The notes below the pieces were generated by a model. That model saw only the letters and a program-made list of their open reading frames with translations, was not told the origin of the DNA and did no database searches. A stretch of 64,000 nt of DNA from assembly GCF_900636535.1 (NCBI RefSeq), contig NZ_LR134289.1, positions 4,861,501 to 4,925,500 on the forward strand, given 5' to 3'. The translations under genes and the position numbers were made by a program. The DNA comes from Chryseobacterium gleum (lineage in GTDB: Bacteria; Bacteroidota; Bacteroidia; Flavobacteriales; Weeksellaceae). This document shows, one piece after another, positions 44,151-53,187 of this stretch (its first letter is position 1; each line of letters starts with the position of its first letter).

Positions 44151-45881
44151 ATGAACCGCCCACAAATTCATTTTTTATCAATCATATTACTTTTTCTGTG
44201 CGAATTGCTGTTTGCCCAGCAAGAAAAGCTGAGCGATTTTTATCTCATCCAACGTCAATACGAGAACCTACCGGAAAATGATGCAGCAGCACTTCCGCTG
44301 GTAGGAAAGCTTATCCAAAAGGCAAAATCGGAGAATAATCATACCCAGCTGTTTCTTGGTTACAAGGACGCCCGCTATTACTCGGCTGATCCGCAGATCA
44401 AACTGAAATATGCAGACAGTGCAATTTATGTTGCAAAGGCAATTAGGAACGATAGTTTATTGAGCAGTGCGTACATGAGTAAAGGAGTGGTTTATTACTT
44501 TTATCTCAAAAAATATAAGCTCGCCCTAAATGAATATTTGAAAGCTTTTGAGAAGAATAAAAGCAATAAAGATCCATATTACAGAAACAAACTTAATTAC
44601 CACATAGGAGTTGTTAAAAGCTATATAGGTTATTATAAGGAGGCTCTTAATAATTTTGAGGAGGGCAGAGCTTTTTTTGAGGGTGAGATCAAGAAGTATC
44701 AGCACCCAAATTTGATGTATGGGAATCAAAGAGGGTATTTGAATACGATCCATCAAATGATCGTATGTTACCGCAAACTGGATGATAATAAAAAGGCTGA
44801 TTCGCTGATAGCGGTAGGGCTTGCAGGATCATCGAAAAATGCGGATTACAAGCAGGAATACAGTTATTTCCTCAAAGAAGAGGGCATTCGTGAATTCCGA
44901 AACAAGCATTATGGCAATGCGGTCAAAATGTTGAACAATTCTTTAGCAGAGCTTATCCAGGTCAATGACTTCGCCTGGTTGACCGTATCATACTCGTACC
45001 TCGGCAGAGCGAAGTGGGAGCAGGGAAATACCAGAGAAGCGATCAGGGATTTTGAAAAGATAGATTCAATTTTCGTAAAGCATAATTTTGTTCTGCCGGA
45101 AGTAAGACATATATATGTCGATCTGATAAATTATTATGCAGATAATAAAGACAGTGCAAAATCATTATACTATACCAGACAGCTTCTTAAAGTCGATAAA
45201 ATTCTTGAAGAGGATTTCGTTTATCTGTCTTCAAAAATCCATCATGAGTATGATGCTGATAAACTTTTACAGGAGAAGGACAAATTACAGCGGATATCCT
45301 GGATTAGAGGAACTGTATATGTGATCCTATTATTTATTTTTTCCTTTGGAGCGTTCTATCTGCTTTTAAGGCTGAGGTCCAGAAAGACGGTTATTGGTCG
45401 GAATAGCATTTTAGGGATTAACCTCGCAGGTGGTACCTTAAATATGGAAGAGGAAGGAGCATTCAGGATGCGAACTTACAGGAAAACCGATATAGGTAAT
45501 GGTATTGTTGAGGATGTTCTTCGGAAGCTGAGTGAATTTGAAGCAAATCACGAATATCTTAATGAGCATATCAAGCTCAAATCAATGGCCAAAAGTTTTG
45601 GTGTAAACCACAATTATCTATCCGAAATTATTCAGGCACATAGGGGCGCAAATTTTCATCTATATCTCTGCGAGTTGCGGATTTCCTACATTACTAAGAA
45701 ACTTGACACCGATAAAGAATACCATAAGTATACCAGTGACACACTCTCAAAAATGTGTGGAATTTCATCCAGGACTAATTTTTCAAAAGTATTCCAGCAG
45801 ATAAATGGTATGAGTTTTACACAATATCTACACAAAGTCAAATCTGAACTGGGTAGCGCTCCTATATCCGTAAATGAATAA
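44151..45881 (+). CDS. TPR sensor with C-terminal AraC-type DNA-binding domain
   Basis: A 576-residue membrane-bound regulator: signal/transmembrane N-terminus (residues 5-22), TPR repeats (about 50-370), a transmembrane helix (about 388-408), then a cytoplasmic AraC helix-turn-helix domain (about 455-565, IKLKSMAKSFGVNHNYLSEIIQAHRG and DTLSKMCGISSRTNFSKVFQQINGMSFTQYL). This one-component architecture is common in Bacteroidetes. It presumably senses a periplasmic signal through the TPR region. The repeated blocks upstream of it and of mauE are candidate targets. Confidence 0.88.
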   Translation: MNRPQIHFLSIILLFLCELLFAQQEKLSDFYLIQRQYENLPENDAAALPLVGKLIQKAKSENNHTQLFLGYKDARYYSADPQIKLKYADSAIYVAKAIRNDSLLSSAYMSKGVVYYFYLKKYKLALNEYLKAFEKNKSNKDPYYRNKLNYHIGVVKSYIGYYKEALNNFEEGRAFFEGEIKKYQHPNLMYGNQRGYLNTIHQMIVCYRKLDDNKKADSLIAVGLAGSSKNADYKQEYSYFLKEEGIREFRNKHYGNAVKMLNNSLAELIQVNDFAWLTVSYSYLGRAKWEQGNTREAIRDFEKIDSIFVKHNFVLPEVRHIYVDLINYYADNKDSAKSLYYTRQLLKVDKILEEDFVYLSSKIHHEYDADKLLQEKDKLQRISWIRGTVYVILLFIFSFGAFYLLLRLRSRKTVIGRNSILGINLAGGTLNMEEEGAFRMRTYRKTDIGNGIVEDVLRKLSEFEANHEYLNEHIKLKSMAKSFGVNHNYLSEIIQAHRGANFHLYLCELRISYITKKLDTDKEYHKYTSDTLSKMCGISSRTNFSKVFQQINGMSFTQYLHKVKSELGSAPISVNE

Positions 45882-45948
45882 AATTCGCAATTTACCTTAC
45901 GGATTTCCGTAATTATCCTTATATTATATATAATATATTTAGCCTCTT

Positions 45949-46128
45949 ATGAAAGATCAATGCACTATCACATGGACTGGTCGTGTTGTGAAGGAACCAA
46001 TACCCCGTCATTTTGAACTTTTTGAATATGTAGGAACGGACGAATTAGGACAGCCGATCAAAGTTTACGTATATAGGGTTGAAAAAATTGAAAAGGATAA
46101 GGAGCAGCTTCAAAATACACCTATATAA
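45949..46128 (+). CDS. Short soluble protein of 59 residues
   Basis: An open frame from ATG 45949 to TAA 46126-46128, encoding MKDQCTITWTGRVVKEPI... and ending KEQLQNTPI. It follows a TATATTATATATAATATATT promoter-like stretch and lies 67 bases after the AraC/TPR gene. The composition is protein-like, with a small beta-strand pattern, but no family is recognised. Confidence 0.55.
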   Translation: MKDQCTITWTGRVVKEPIPRHFELFEYVGTDELGQPIKVYVYRVEKIEKDKEQLQNTPI

Positions 46129-46505
46129 ATAGCCTATTGCTGTCAATTAACTCCAATATTTTGGATTTAAATCATTGATAGATAGGGGATAGTAAAATTA
46201 CGACACTTTTCAAAAAAGTGGGTAAATCATTTTGCCGTGATTTTTCAATATACTATATTGCAAAACCAAAATCACATTAATTTATGAAAAAGAATATATA
46301 TTTATTTAGTATAGACGTGCAACCCTGCACATAGAATGGAGTTTCAATCCTATTGAAATTTGTACGAATTCATCTCAGTACAGTCACTTAATTCCTTTAT
46401 CCCAAATAAGGAAAAAAATAGATCGGACGACGTAGCTGAACAAAAAGTCTCACCGCGCTCAGGGAGAATATCACCGTAATTATATAAATGAAAAAATAGA
46501 TATGT
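46129..46505. other. Intergenic region before the VgrG gene
   Basis: 377 bases with no convincing gene. It has two short hairpins: GTGCA / TGCAC (46317-46330) and TTTCAA / TTGAAA (46342-46358). A 16-codon frame at 46284 lacks a ribosome-binding site. The promoter of the VgrG operon is presumably here; no clear match to the Bacteroidetes consensus is seen. Confidence 0.5.
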
Positions 46506-48611
46506 ATGTTTCAGAAAGACATGGATCATATAGATTCGTCAACAGGAGGAGGAGAAAGTAGCAGTTCAACTACTGTTTTTTCTTCACAGCCTGAGAATGC
46601 AGGGGCAAAGACTTTTTTTGATAAGCCAATGCAGAATAACGAAAGGTCGCTTACTAAAGGGAAGCTATGGAAGAACCAGCCTACTTCAAAAATTTATAAT
46701 GCTGGAGCGATTTCGGAAAATGAAGTAAATGGGCTGAACAGGCTGGTGAAGCTTGAAATCGTGGTTGAAGGCACCACCATTCGATTCTTCAAGCATTTCA
46801 AGCTTACACAGAGTGCCGTAAAGCACCATACCTTTGAGTTGACCTTAGCGCACGACACATTGGGCGATGCTGAAAACCACAATTTAGAAGAGGCTCAAAA
46901 TTTCCTTGGAAAACGGATTACCGTTGTTTTCAGATATAAAGATGTAGAAGAAAGCCCTGAAAGAAATTTTGTAGGGGTTGTGACTGAGGTCGGTTTCAGT
47001 CAGGATCAGGGAAGTTTGGGTAATATAGTCCTTATTGGTGAAAGCCCGACAATTTTGTTGGACGCTGCACCCCATACGCAAAGTTTTGGGGGAAGTCAGG
47101 AAATTAGTCTCAATAGTATTGCCCAACAAGTTATAAACGAGGGACTTGATCCCAATAAGTTTGATTTCAGGATTGATGCGAACTACGGGAACATAAGTTA
47201 CAGTTCTCAATATGAAGAAACGCATTATAACTATTTGGGGCGGATGGCGGAGGCTTATGGAGAACAGTTCTTCTATGATGGAGAGGTATTGCATTTTGGA
47301 AAGCTTCCGCCAGCTGAAAACCCTGTAAAGCTAGTATACGGCAGGAATCTCAGTGATGTGAAAATAAGCATGAAAGCCCAGCATGTCAAGCCTTCTTTCT
47401 ACGGTTACAATAGCCGTAAGAATGAGAAATTGACCGGAGGAGATCCAGCTATTAAACATACTTCAGATATCGCTCAGCGAGCCTATGAAATCTCTGCTAA
47501 CACTTTTAAAACTCCTTCATTGCGTATAGCACCGATAAAGGCAAATTCATTTTTGGATGTTGAAGCTTCACAGAAGGGTACTGCTGGCAGCAAGGCTGCG
47601 GAGGTATTTGTTACTACCGGAATATCCACTGTACCGTTCCTCTATCCGGGTTGTATAGCGGACATGGAAATGCGAAAAGCAGAAACCAGCGAGACGTCAT
47701 ATTTTACCCGATTGTTATTAACGGAAGTCTTACATGAAGTTGATGCAAGGGGATACTATAGCGGGCGTTTTGAGGCTATAGCCGCTGATTCGGGTTATAT
47801 CCCCCGACCAGAATTTATTGCCCCAAAAGCTGAACCGCAATTTGGAAAGGTGGTATCCAATACAGATCCATTAAACCAGGGAAGAGTTCAGGTTCAATTC
47901 GACTGGCAACAGGGGACGGATTGCTCCGAGTTTATCCGGGTCATGTCACCTGATGCAGGAAGCAGTGATGATGTGAAAACGAATAGGGGCTTTATGTCAG
48001 TTCCAGAGGTAGGAGATCAGGTGATGGTAAATTTCGTCTACCAGCATCCTGACCGACCTTTTGTTATGGGTGGTCTTTTCCACGGTGGCATTGGAGCTGG
48101 TGGAGGAACAGGAAACAATATTATGTCTTTTAGTGGAAGGAGTGGAACAGAACTAAAATATGATAATGGTGCAGGTTCAATAAATCTTAAAGACAAAGGT
48201 GGCGCAAATATGTATTTTGACGGAACGGGCAATGCCACTACTGATGCTAATTTAAATCATGTTGTCAATGCTGGCAGTACAAGTTCCATCAATGTAGGTG
48301 CAAAAGAAAACAGTCCTGCGACTTCGATTTTTGAAATGGATGATGAGGGTAATATCAATTTTAAGGGAAAAAAGAGCCTAACAATTACTATCGGAAACAG
48401 TTCTCTGAAAATGAAAGAAGACGGTACAATCAGCTTGACCGGAAAGGACATCACTGTTACAGGAAGCAACAATCTGGCGATAAATGCTACGCCCTCTGAA
48501 AAGGGAGGTGGTTCAGGTACGATCGACATCACGGCCAAAGGAGGTGATATTACGATCAGTAATGACAAGAATATAAATGTGAAAGGTGGAATTGAAGTTA
48601 AATTGACCTAA
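46506..48611 (+). CDS. vgrG: Type VI secretion-type VgrG spike protein
   Basis: A 701-residue VgrG/Rhs-type spike. A low-complexity N-terminus of about 60 residues precedes the gp27-like region (about 75-430). The gp5 OB-fold follows (about 440-530, GKVVSNTDPLNQGRVQVQFDWQ and FIRVMSPDAGSS, MSVPEVGDQVMVNF, PDRPFVMGGLFHGG), then a beta-helix needle ending in NVKGGIEVKLT. It matches the Bacteroidetes T6SS (subtype iii) VgrG family. No sheath or membrane-complex genes are in the window, so it is an orphan spike module that would use apparatus encoded elsewhere. Confidence 0.92.
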   Translation: MFQKDMDHIDSSTGGGESSSSTTVFSSQPENAGAKTFFDKPMQNNERSLTKGKLWKNQPTSKIYNAGAISENEVNGLNRLVKLEIVVEGTTIRFFKHFKLTQSAVKHHTFELTLAHDTLGDAENHNLEEAQNFLGKRITVVFRYKDVEESPERNFVGVVTEVGFSQDQGSLGNIVLIGESPTILLDAAPHTQSFGGSQEISLNSIAQQVINEGLDPNKFDFRIDANYGNISYSSQYEETHYNYLGRMAEAYGEQFFYDGEVLHFGKLPPAENPVKLVYGRNLSDVKISMKAQHVKPSFYGYNSRKNEKLTGGDPAIKHTSDIAQRAYEISANTFKTPSLRIAPIKANSFLDVEASQKGTAGSKAAEVFVTTGISTVPFLYPGCIADMEMRKAETSETSYFTRLLLTEVLHEVDARGYYSGRFEAIAADSGYIPRPEFIAPKAEPQFGKVVSNTDPLNQGRVQVQFDWQQGTDCSEFIRVMSPDAGSSDDVKTNRGFMSVPEVGDQVMVNFVYQHPDRPFVMGGLFHGGIGAGGGTGNNIMSFSGRSGTELKYDNGAGSINLKDKGGANMYFDGTGNATTDANLNHVVNAGSTSSINVGAKENSPATSIFEMDDEGNINFKGKKSLTITIGNSSLKMKEDGTISLTGKDITVTGSNNLAINATPSEKGGGSGTIDITAKGGDITISNDKNINVKGGIEVKLT

Positions 48612-48612
48612 A

Positions 48613-48945
48613 ATGGAATATCTAAAAGACCAGGCGATTCTGGATTGTGACAAGGGCTTACTGACATCAACGTTGATTGTTACTTCCAATCCGAAGATCA
48701 AGCTCCGGGAGGGAAAGTTTGCAACTGATAAAGACAATGTTGCAGGATTGAATATCTCTCATTTTGGATTGTGCGCACTGAAAGGAATCTGCCGTTTAAA
48801 TCTTGAACTTTCAGGTGTTCCATTGACTTGGATCAAGGCTGTACCAAAGATCAAAATATTGGATAAAAAACCATTATCAGACGTATCAAAATGTATATGT
48901 CCCTATGGTGGTATTATAAGCTGTAAGAACTCAGGACAACTATAA
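48613..48945 (+). CDS. PAAR-like DUF4280 spike-tip protein
   Basis: A 110-residue protein starting 1 base after the vgrG stop. Conserved Cys residues (CALKGIC, CICPYGGIISC) and the early SNPKIKLREGKFATDKDN segment fit the DUF4280 PAAR-like family, which caps VgrG and carries effectors. The next gene is a probable effector, so the three form a loading unit. Confidence 0.82.
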   Translation: MEYLKDQAILDCDKGLLTSTLIVTSNPKIKLREGKFATDKDNVAGLNISHFGLCALKGICRLNLELSGVPLTWIKAVPKIKILDKKPLSDVSKCICPYGGIISCKNSGQL

Positions 48946-48958
48946 AAAAAATTAAATT

Positions 48959-49678
48959 ATGGAGTTAGCAATAGCAGGTGGAGCAAGTGGTTTTTTTGCA
49001 AGCGCAACCACCGCAGGGACTTCGATGTCGTGGAATCCTATCGGATGGATAATTCTAGCAGTTGTTGCGATTGCTGCAATCTGGTATTTCTGGGACGATA
49101 TATGTGATTTTTTCTCTGCTGTAGGCAATGCAGTAGCGGAAACAGCAAAGGTGATCTGGGAATTTGTTTCCAGTCCAGCTATACCTGCTCCGCCTCCAGC
49201 AATAGATGAGGATCTGCCAAAACCAGTACCTCCTCCAATAGACATACCCCTGGATAAACCCGTTACAGTTCCGATAGCACCGCCGATTACAGTTCCACAG
49301 GTAAAGCCTCGAACAAGAAGGCGTGAGAAAGATATTTATAATGTTTATGACCTTCATGTGGGAACACCCGGACTAATGCGTAATTACACGTTTGGAGCTG
49401 GGTTCGTAAATCAATTTATGATGAGTGGAGCAATCTGGAAATATGGATTAACTTCTTTTAAGTCGGTTTATGCAAGATATTTAGTAATTTTCCAATTATA
49501 TCATGGTGATAAAGATGAATATATTTTAAATAATCTATCTTCAGGAAAATTATTACCTTATGAGTGGTATTTACAGAATGTGAACTATGCTACAGCCAAC
49601 GCTGAGGAAGTTTCTTTGATCGATGCATATACGGCGACGCATGGTAAGCTACCTCCTGGTAACACTTTTAGGGGTTAG
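48959..49678 (+). CDS. Putative T6SS effector with GIY-YIG-like nuclease tip
   Basis: A 239-residue protein with an Ala/Gly-rich N-terminus containing a hydrophobic helix (about 26-46), a proline-rich linker (about 73-118) and a C-terminal domain (about 125-239). That domain shows IYNVYDLHVGTPG, WKYGLTSFKSVYARY and AEEVSLIDAYTATHGKLPPGN, an arrangement seen in GIY-YIG/URI-type toxin tips where KYG-T, an Arg and a Glu are catalytic. It lies 13 bases after the PAAR-like gene. The call of nuclease rests on these short motifs. Confidence 0.62.
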   Translation: MELAIAGGASGFFASATTAGTSMSWNPIGWIILAVVAIAAIWYFWDDICDFFSAVGNAVAETAKVIWEFVSSPAIPAPPPAIDEDLPKPVPPPIDIPLDKPVTVPIAPPITVPQVKPRTRRREKDIYNVYDLHVGTPGLMRNYTFGAGFVNQFMMSGAIWKYGLTSFKSVYARYLVIFQLYHGDKDEYILNNLSSGKLLPYEWYLQNVNYATANAEEVSLIDAYTATHGKLPPGNTFRG

Positions 49679-49706
49679 TTTTTCACACAATTATAAAATT
49701 TGAATA

Positions 49707-50486
49707 ATGAATGAGCAAGAAATAGAGAAGTTATTGCAGAAAATTAGCAATCAAAAAATGTTTGGTGAAACAGAAAAAGCAATCGCCAACTTACATATTT
49801 TAAATAATGAGTTCCCGAAAGAAAAGAAGTACTTAGCACTTTTAGCAAGTTCTTATCTTGATGCCGATTCCGTGGAAGTGGCGGAGGAATATTGCGCAAA
49901 AGCACTGGAAATAGATCCTAGTTATCCGGAGATATTTGAGCTCAAAGGTCTTATTGCAGAGAAGAAGGGTGATGATGAACTGGCCGAAAAATACTATAAG
50001 GAATCTATTTCAACGGGCATTCCCTTTAAAATGGGGCATCTTAGGCTTGTATTATTATATTACAACCTGGAAAAATATGAAGATGCAATTAAGGAAGCTG
50101 AATATCTGCTTGCCAATTTTGATATAGGTAGGAATGAGTATTCAGCCGATGAGCAACGTCAAATTTTTGCCCAATGGCTATCGTTTGCGTATAATAGGCT
50201 CTATTCGTCCCTTATACGAATTGGTCAATATGAAAAGGCAGCTAATAAAATCAAAGAATTTGTTGCTTTCAGAGCTAACTATGTAAATGATCCTTATCAG
50301 TTCCTTACCGAAGATGAGATCCTGTTTAAACTGTACAATGCCTTAAACGATGAAGAAAAGATGAAGGAGATGGAAGAAAAGATGCTAAACCACTATATGC
50401 TTCCTGAAAGTATGATTGATTCGATGAAGAAAGATGCACAGCAGGGGTATTTGGAAAGTGCAAACCCCGAAAATTATGCCGTATAA
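49707..50486 (+). CDS. TPR protein, probable immunity or adaptor
   Basis: A 259-residue soluble helical protein with several tetratricopeptide repeats (about 20-200, including ALLASSYLDADSVEVAEEYCAKALEIDPSYPEIFELKGLIAEKKGDDELAEKYY). No signal peptide. It lies 28 bases after the effector gene and could neutralise the toxin or help load it on the spike. TPR proteins in this position are found in T6SS clusters, but the two roles cannot be told apart by sequence. Confidence 0.6.
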   Translation: MNEQEIEKLLQKISNQKMFGETEKAIANLHILNNEFPKEKKYLALLASSYLDADSVEVAEEYCAKALEIDPSYPEIFELKGLIAEKKGDDELAEKYYKESISTGIPFKMGHLRLVLLYYNLEKYEDAIKEAEYLLANFDIGRNEYSADEQRQIFAQWLSFAYNRLYSSLIRIGQYEKAANKIKEFVAFRANYVNDPYQFLTEDEILFKLYNALNDEEKMKEMEEKMLNHYMLPESMIDSMKKDAQQGYLESANPENYAV

Positions 50487-50525
50487 ACAGTAAATTATAG
50501 GATGGCCATCATCCGCCGTTAAATC

Positions 50526-51419
50526 ATGTCCGATCTATTGAACGCAGTGGAATATAGATTTTCATTTCACAAAAAAAGTTCTTATAAAGGTAAATCGTTA
50601 TTCAATATAGAATCCTCTGGTACATTCACATTAGAAAAAGTGGATGGTGATAAAGCAGAATCGAATTTTACCTTTACCAATCTTAGCTATAAAAGCAGCA
50701 ACACGAACGATCCTTTATTGTTCAGTCCTGTCGAATGGAAGTATTCCCGCGATTTAGGGATTGCTGCAATTATCAATAAAAAGAATTTTAAACCCAAGTG
50801 GAACCGTTTTAGGGATAAACATCGTAATCCATCAAACAGAGTTCTATTGATGGTCATTGAAAAATTATATTTCAATTCACCATTAGGGATGGAACATGAT
50901 ACCTTTTCAAATGGTGTCTATTTACCTTTCTTTATAGATTCCAATGGCACTTATACTGAGGGCGAAAATTACAGGGGACTGCAATATTTGTCAATGCCAC
51001 TGGATATACCCTTGGATACTGTATTTGTCTGCAAAAAAGCACATGAAAGGGAAATATTGCTCGAAGGCTGGGTAACGTTAAACGAACAGTTTCTTGATAA
51101 CCTACTTCTTGATCAGGGGTTTAGGAGTAAAGTAAAGGATTACCATGTATCCAGAGACTTTTCCATTGATTCCAAAATAATTGTTATTAAAGATACTGTT
51201 GCTGACGTAGTGAAACAGATAACTTTCAGTTTAACTGTTAAAGGCGAACAGGATCTTTTGGAGGAAATTACTTATGAGGTACATACAGATTTTGATAGCT
51301 ATGAAGGAAATGTACACAAGATCTTCGAAGGGAAAAAATATACACTTGAAGAGTGGGAGGAATTTGAGCGTGACCGGAAAAGACCAGGAAGGAACTTTTC
51401 TTTATTAGACGGGGATTGA
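50526..51419 (+). CDS. Uncharacterised protein at end of the VgrG cluster
   Basis: A 297-residue soluble protein, beta-rich in the first 200 residues with a charged C-terminus (YTLEEWEEFERDRKRPGRN). No recognised family or signal peptide. It starts 39 bases after the TPR gene and is the last gene of the cluster. It may be a second immunity or accessory protein. Confidence 0.55.
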   Translation: MSDLLNAVEYRFSFHKKSSYKGKSLFNIESSGTFTLEKVDGDKAESNFTFTNLSYKSSNTNDPLLFSPVEWKYSRDLGIAAIINKKNFKPKWNRFRDKHRNPSNRVLLMVIEKLYFNSPLGMEHDTFSNGVYLPFFIDSNGTYTEGENYRGLQYLSMPLDIPLDTVFVCKKAHEREILLEGWVTLNEQFLDNLLLDQGFRSKVKDYHVSRDFSIDSKIIVIKDTVADVVKQITFSLTVKGEQDLLEEITYEVHTDFDSYEGNVHKIFEGKKYTLEEWEEFERDRKRPGRNFSLLDGD

Positions 51420-51561
51420 TTTCACGAAAAATGATATGACATAATTTCTCTATTTTATTATAAAATTCGATGTCTGAATTATTTATCTTATAAAGAATAT
51501 AAAACGATAAAAAACATATCTGCGAAGCTAACTGGGATACTATGTATCCCACAAATAACCC

Positions 51562-51668
51562 GCAACGGCTGTCGAAGCGGGGATAGCGTAGAAGGTTACA
51601 GCCGTTGCAGCCGATTTTCGCGCCAAAAGCCGAAGGCTTTTGGCCGCCGGCAGTTTTTTCAACTGCCG
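51562..51668. repeat. Three palindromes at the end of the PRTRC operon
   Basis: GCAACGGCTGT (51562-51572) pairs with ACAGCCGTTGC (51598-51608), CCAAAAGCC (51623-51631) with GGCTTTTGG (51635-51643), and CGGCAGTT (51648-51655) with AACTGCCG (51661-51668). The last overlaps the stop of the ThiF-like gene. Together they probably form the 3' end structure of the minus-strand transcript and insulate it from the VgrG cluster. The cluster of GC-rich palindromes is unlike the surrounding AT-rich DNA. Confidence 0.7.
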
Positions 51669-52471
51669 ACGGTAATGGGTTGTGATTTAAAATTTTTCAG
51701 ATTGAGGAAAAAACCACGGTTTTCTGTCATACCGTCCTTTAGCAGGTTCCATAAAAGCGATGCCCCCAAGTGCGCAATGGTACTATTGATGAAAAGATCC
51801 TGTTTTTCAAGTGATTCCGCCAGTGAACAGCTCGGGGTATCATCTTGCTGTTCCGAGATTTGCATAGCTGTACCATATTCCTCAATAATAGATGGTAGGT
51901 TTTCAAATGTTTTGAACTTTTTTGAGGTCGGCTGATCTATGTTTCCGATAGTTGAAAGTATGCCCTGTCCTGAAAATTTGGTATTGCCGAGGTCTAGCCA
52001 ATACTTTGCTTTGTCCCTGTGGTAACTATAATCTTTGGTTAACTTCTGCAATATCTTGTTTATTTCAATTCTTGATGCAACCGTATCTGTACAGGTTACG
52101 TAAATTGATGCGCTTGCGTAGTCGGGTATTTGTCCATCGGCATTACGCTCGAATTTTCTTGTTTCCGCTTTCCAGTTTGTACCAGCCCACCTGTTAAGCC
52201 TATTGATGATGGCTTGCGATTTATAAAGATTCCGTTCCGATTCAGCAAACCGTTGCCGTCCGATATTGGAAGCTGTAATAATATCATCGTCCCACAGGTG
52301 TACGTCCAATCCTGGGTGGTCAAGTTCCATTAAACTATGATTGATTTCCATAAGTGCGGTCATAAATTTAGAGCCCGTTCCGCCCGCACCAATTACATTT
52401 ACACGAATGGGATTTGTTGGACTTAACAGATAATTGTCCAAGAAATGGATATTTTTCTTTGGCGTTCTCAT
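51659..52471 (-). CDS. PRTRC system ThiF-family protein
   Basis: A 270-residue E1-like (ThiF/MoeB) protein with the nucleotide-binding motif VIGAGGTGSKF (about residues 26-36) and a DDD acidic pocket (LWDDDIITASNIGRQRF). This matches the ThiF member of PRTRC plasmid/ICE systems. Its ATG overlaps the stop of the protein B gene by 4 bases. Known E1-like proteins activate small ubiquitin-like partners; in PRTRC the target is unknown. Confidence 0.9.
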   Translation of the reverse strand: MRTPKKNIHFLDNYLLSPTNPIRVNVIGAGGTGSKFMTALMEINHSLMELDHPGLDVHLWDDDIITASNIGRQRFAESERNLYKSQAIINRLNRWAGTNWKAETRKFERNADGQIPDYASASIYVTCTDTVASRIEINKILQKLTKDYSYHRDKAKYWLDLGNTKFSGQGILSTIGNIDQPTSKKFKTFENLPSIIEEYGTAMQISEQQDDTPSCSLAESLEKQDLFINSTIAHLGASLLWNLLKDGMTENRGFFLNLKNFKSQPITVGS

Positions 52472-53175
52472 AATAAAATGTCTTTAAGTTTTTGTGATGT
52501 TTTTACAAGCATTTCAGTAGGGAATAGTTTACCGTTATCGATAAGGTTTTCCCACAGCATCACACAGTTTCCCTTAACAGGATTATGGTCAGACATAAGG
52601 TGTGAAAAGTAGCTATTGAAAAAGTAGTTTTCCCATAATTTCATCAGCTGGTCAATGGAACCAGTTTCAGCAGTTGAAATATCCACAGTCCCCATACATA
52701 CGGAGCCATCCGCATAGACGTTAAAATATGGTGCGTTGTAAAGCGGTGTATTGATTGTGGGCTTTCTCGATGTTGAAAGTGCAAAAACTTTCAGCGTTTC
52801 CCTGTCTGCAACCCATACCATTGGAGGGGTATGTGCTTTTCCCGACTTTATCCCAAGATGGCTACTAAAGTGCAGATCCCGAAACTGTGCTTTTGTGTAC
52901 CAGACAATAGTAGCGGATTTAGCATCGAATGATAGCAGGTTGTTGTTAAGGATGCCACTCGATTTTAAAAGGTTAAGATTTTCTTCATCCACCTGTAAAG
53001 CTGTCGCAAGTCTTTTGCCCTCGTTCACAGATAGGGGATGTGGATTGATGGGTATACCATTTTCCATGTCAAAATATTCGACATACGTTTCATTAAAGCC
53101 TGTCTTACACTGATAAAACACCAATGCGCAGGTAGGGTCAAAATAATTTGCGAAGCTGTTGGTTATATCTTCCAT
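52468..53175 (-). CDS. PRTRC system protein B
   Basis: A 235-residue soluble protein with the features of PRTRC protein B (CALVFYQCKTGFNETYVEYFDMENGIPINPHPLSVNEGKRLATAL, and later HTPPMVWVADRETLKVFAL, VYADGSVCMGTVDIS). It lies 12 bases downstream of the candidate protein F gene and overlaps ThiF. No enzymatic role is known; E2-like folds have been proposed for this type of partner but cannot be seen here. Confidence 0.85.
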   Translation of the reverse strand: MEDITNSFANYFDPTCALVFYQCKTGFNETYVEYFDMENGIPINPHPLSVNEGKRLATALQVDEENLNLLKSSGILNNNLLSFDAKSATIVWYTKAQFRDLHFSSHLGIKSGKAHTPPMVWVADRETLKVFALSTSRKPTINTPLYNAPYFNVYADGSVCMGTVDISTAETGSIDQLMKLWENYFFNSYFSHLMSDHNPVKGNCVMLWENLIDNGKLFPTEMLVKTSQKLKDILL

Positions 53176-53187
53176 GAGTTCTATTTT

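Noticed and set aside
46284..46334. 16-codon frame starting ATGAAAAAG
   Set aside because: No ribosome-binding site and too short to support; could be chance in AT-rich DNA.
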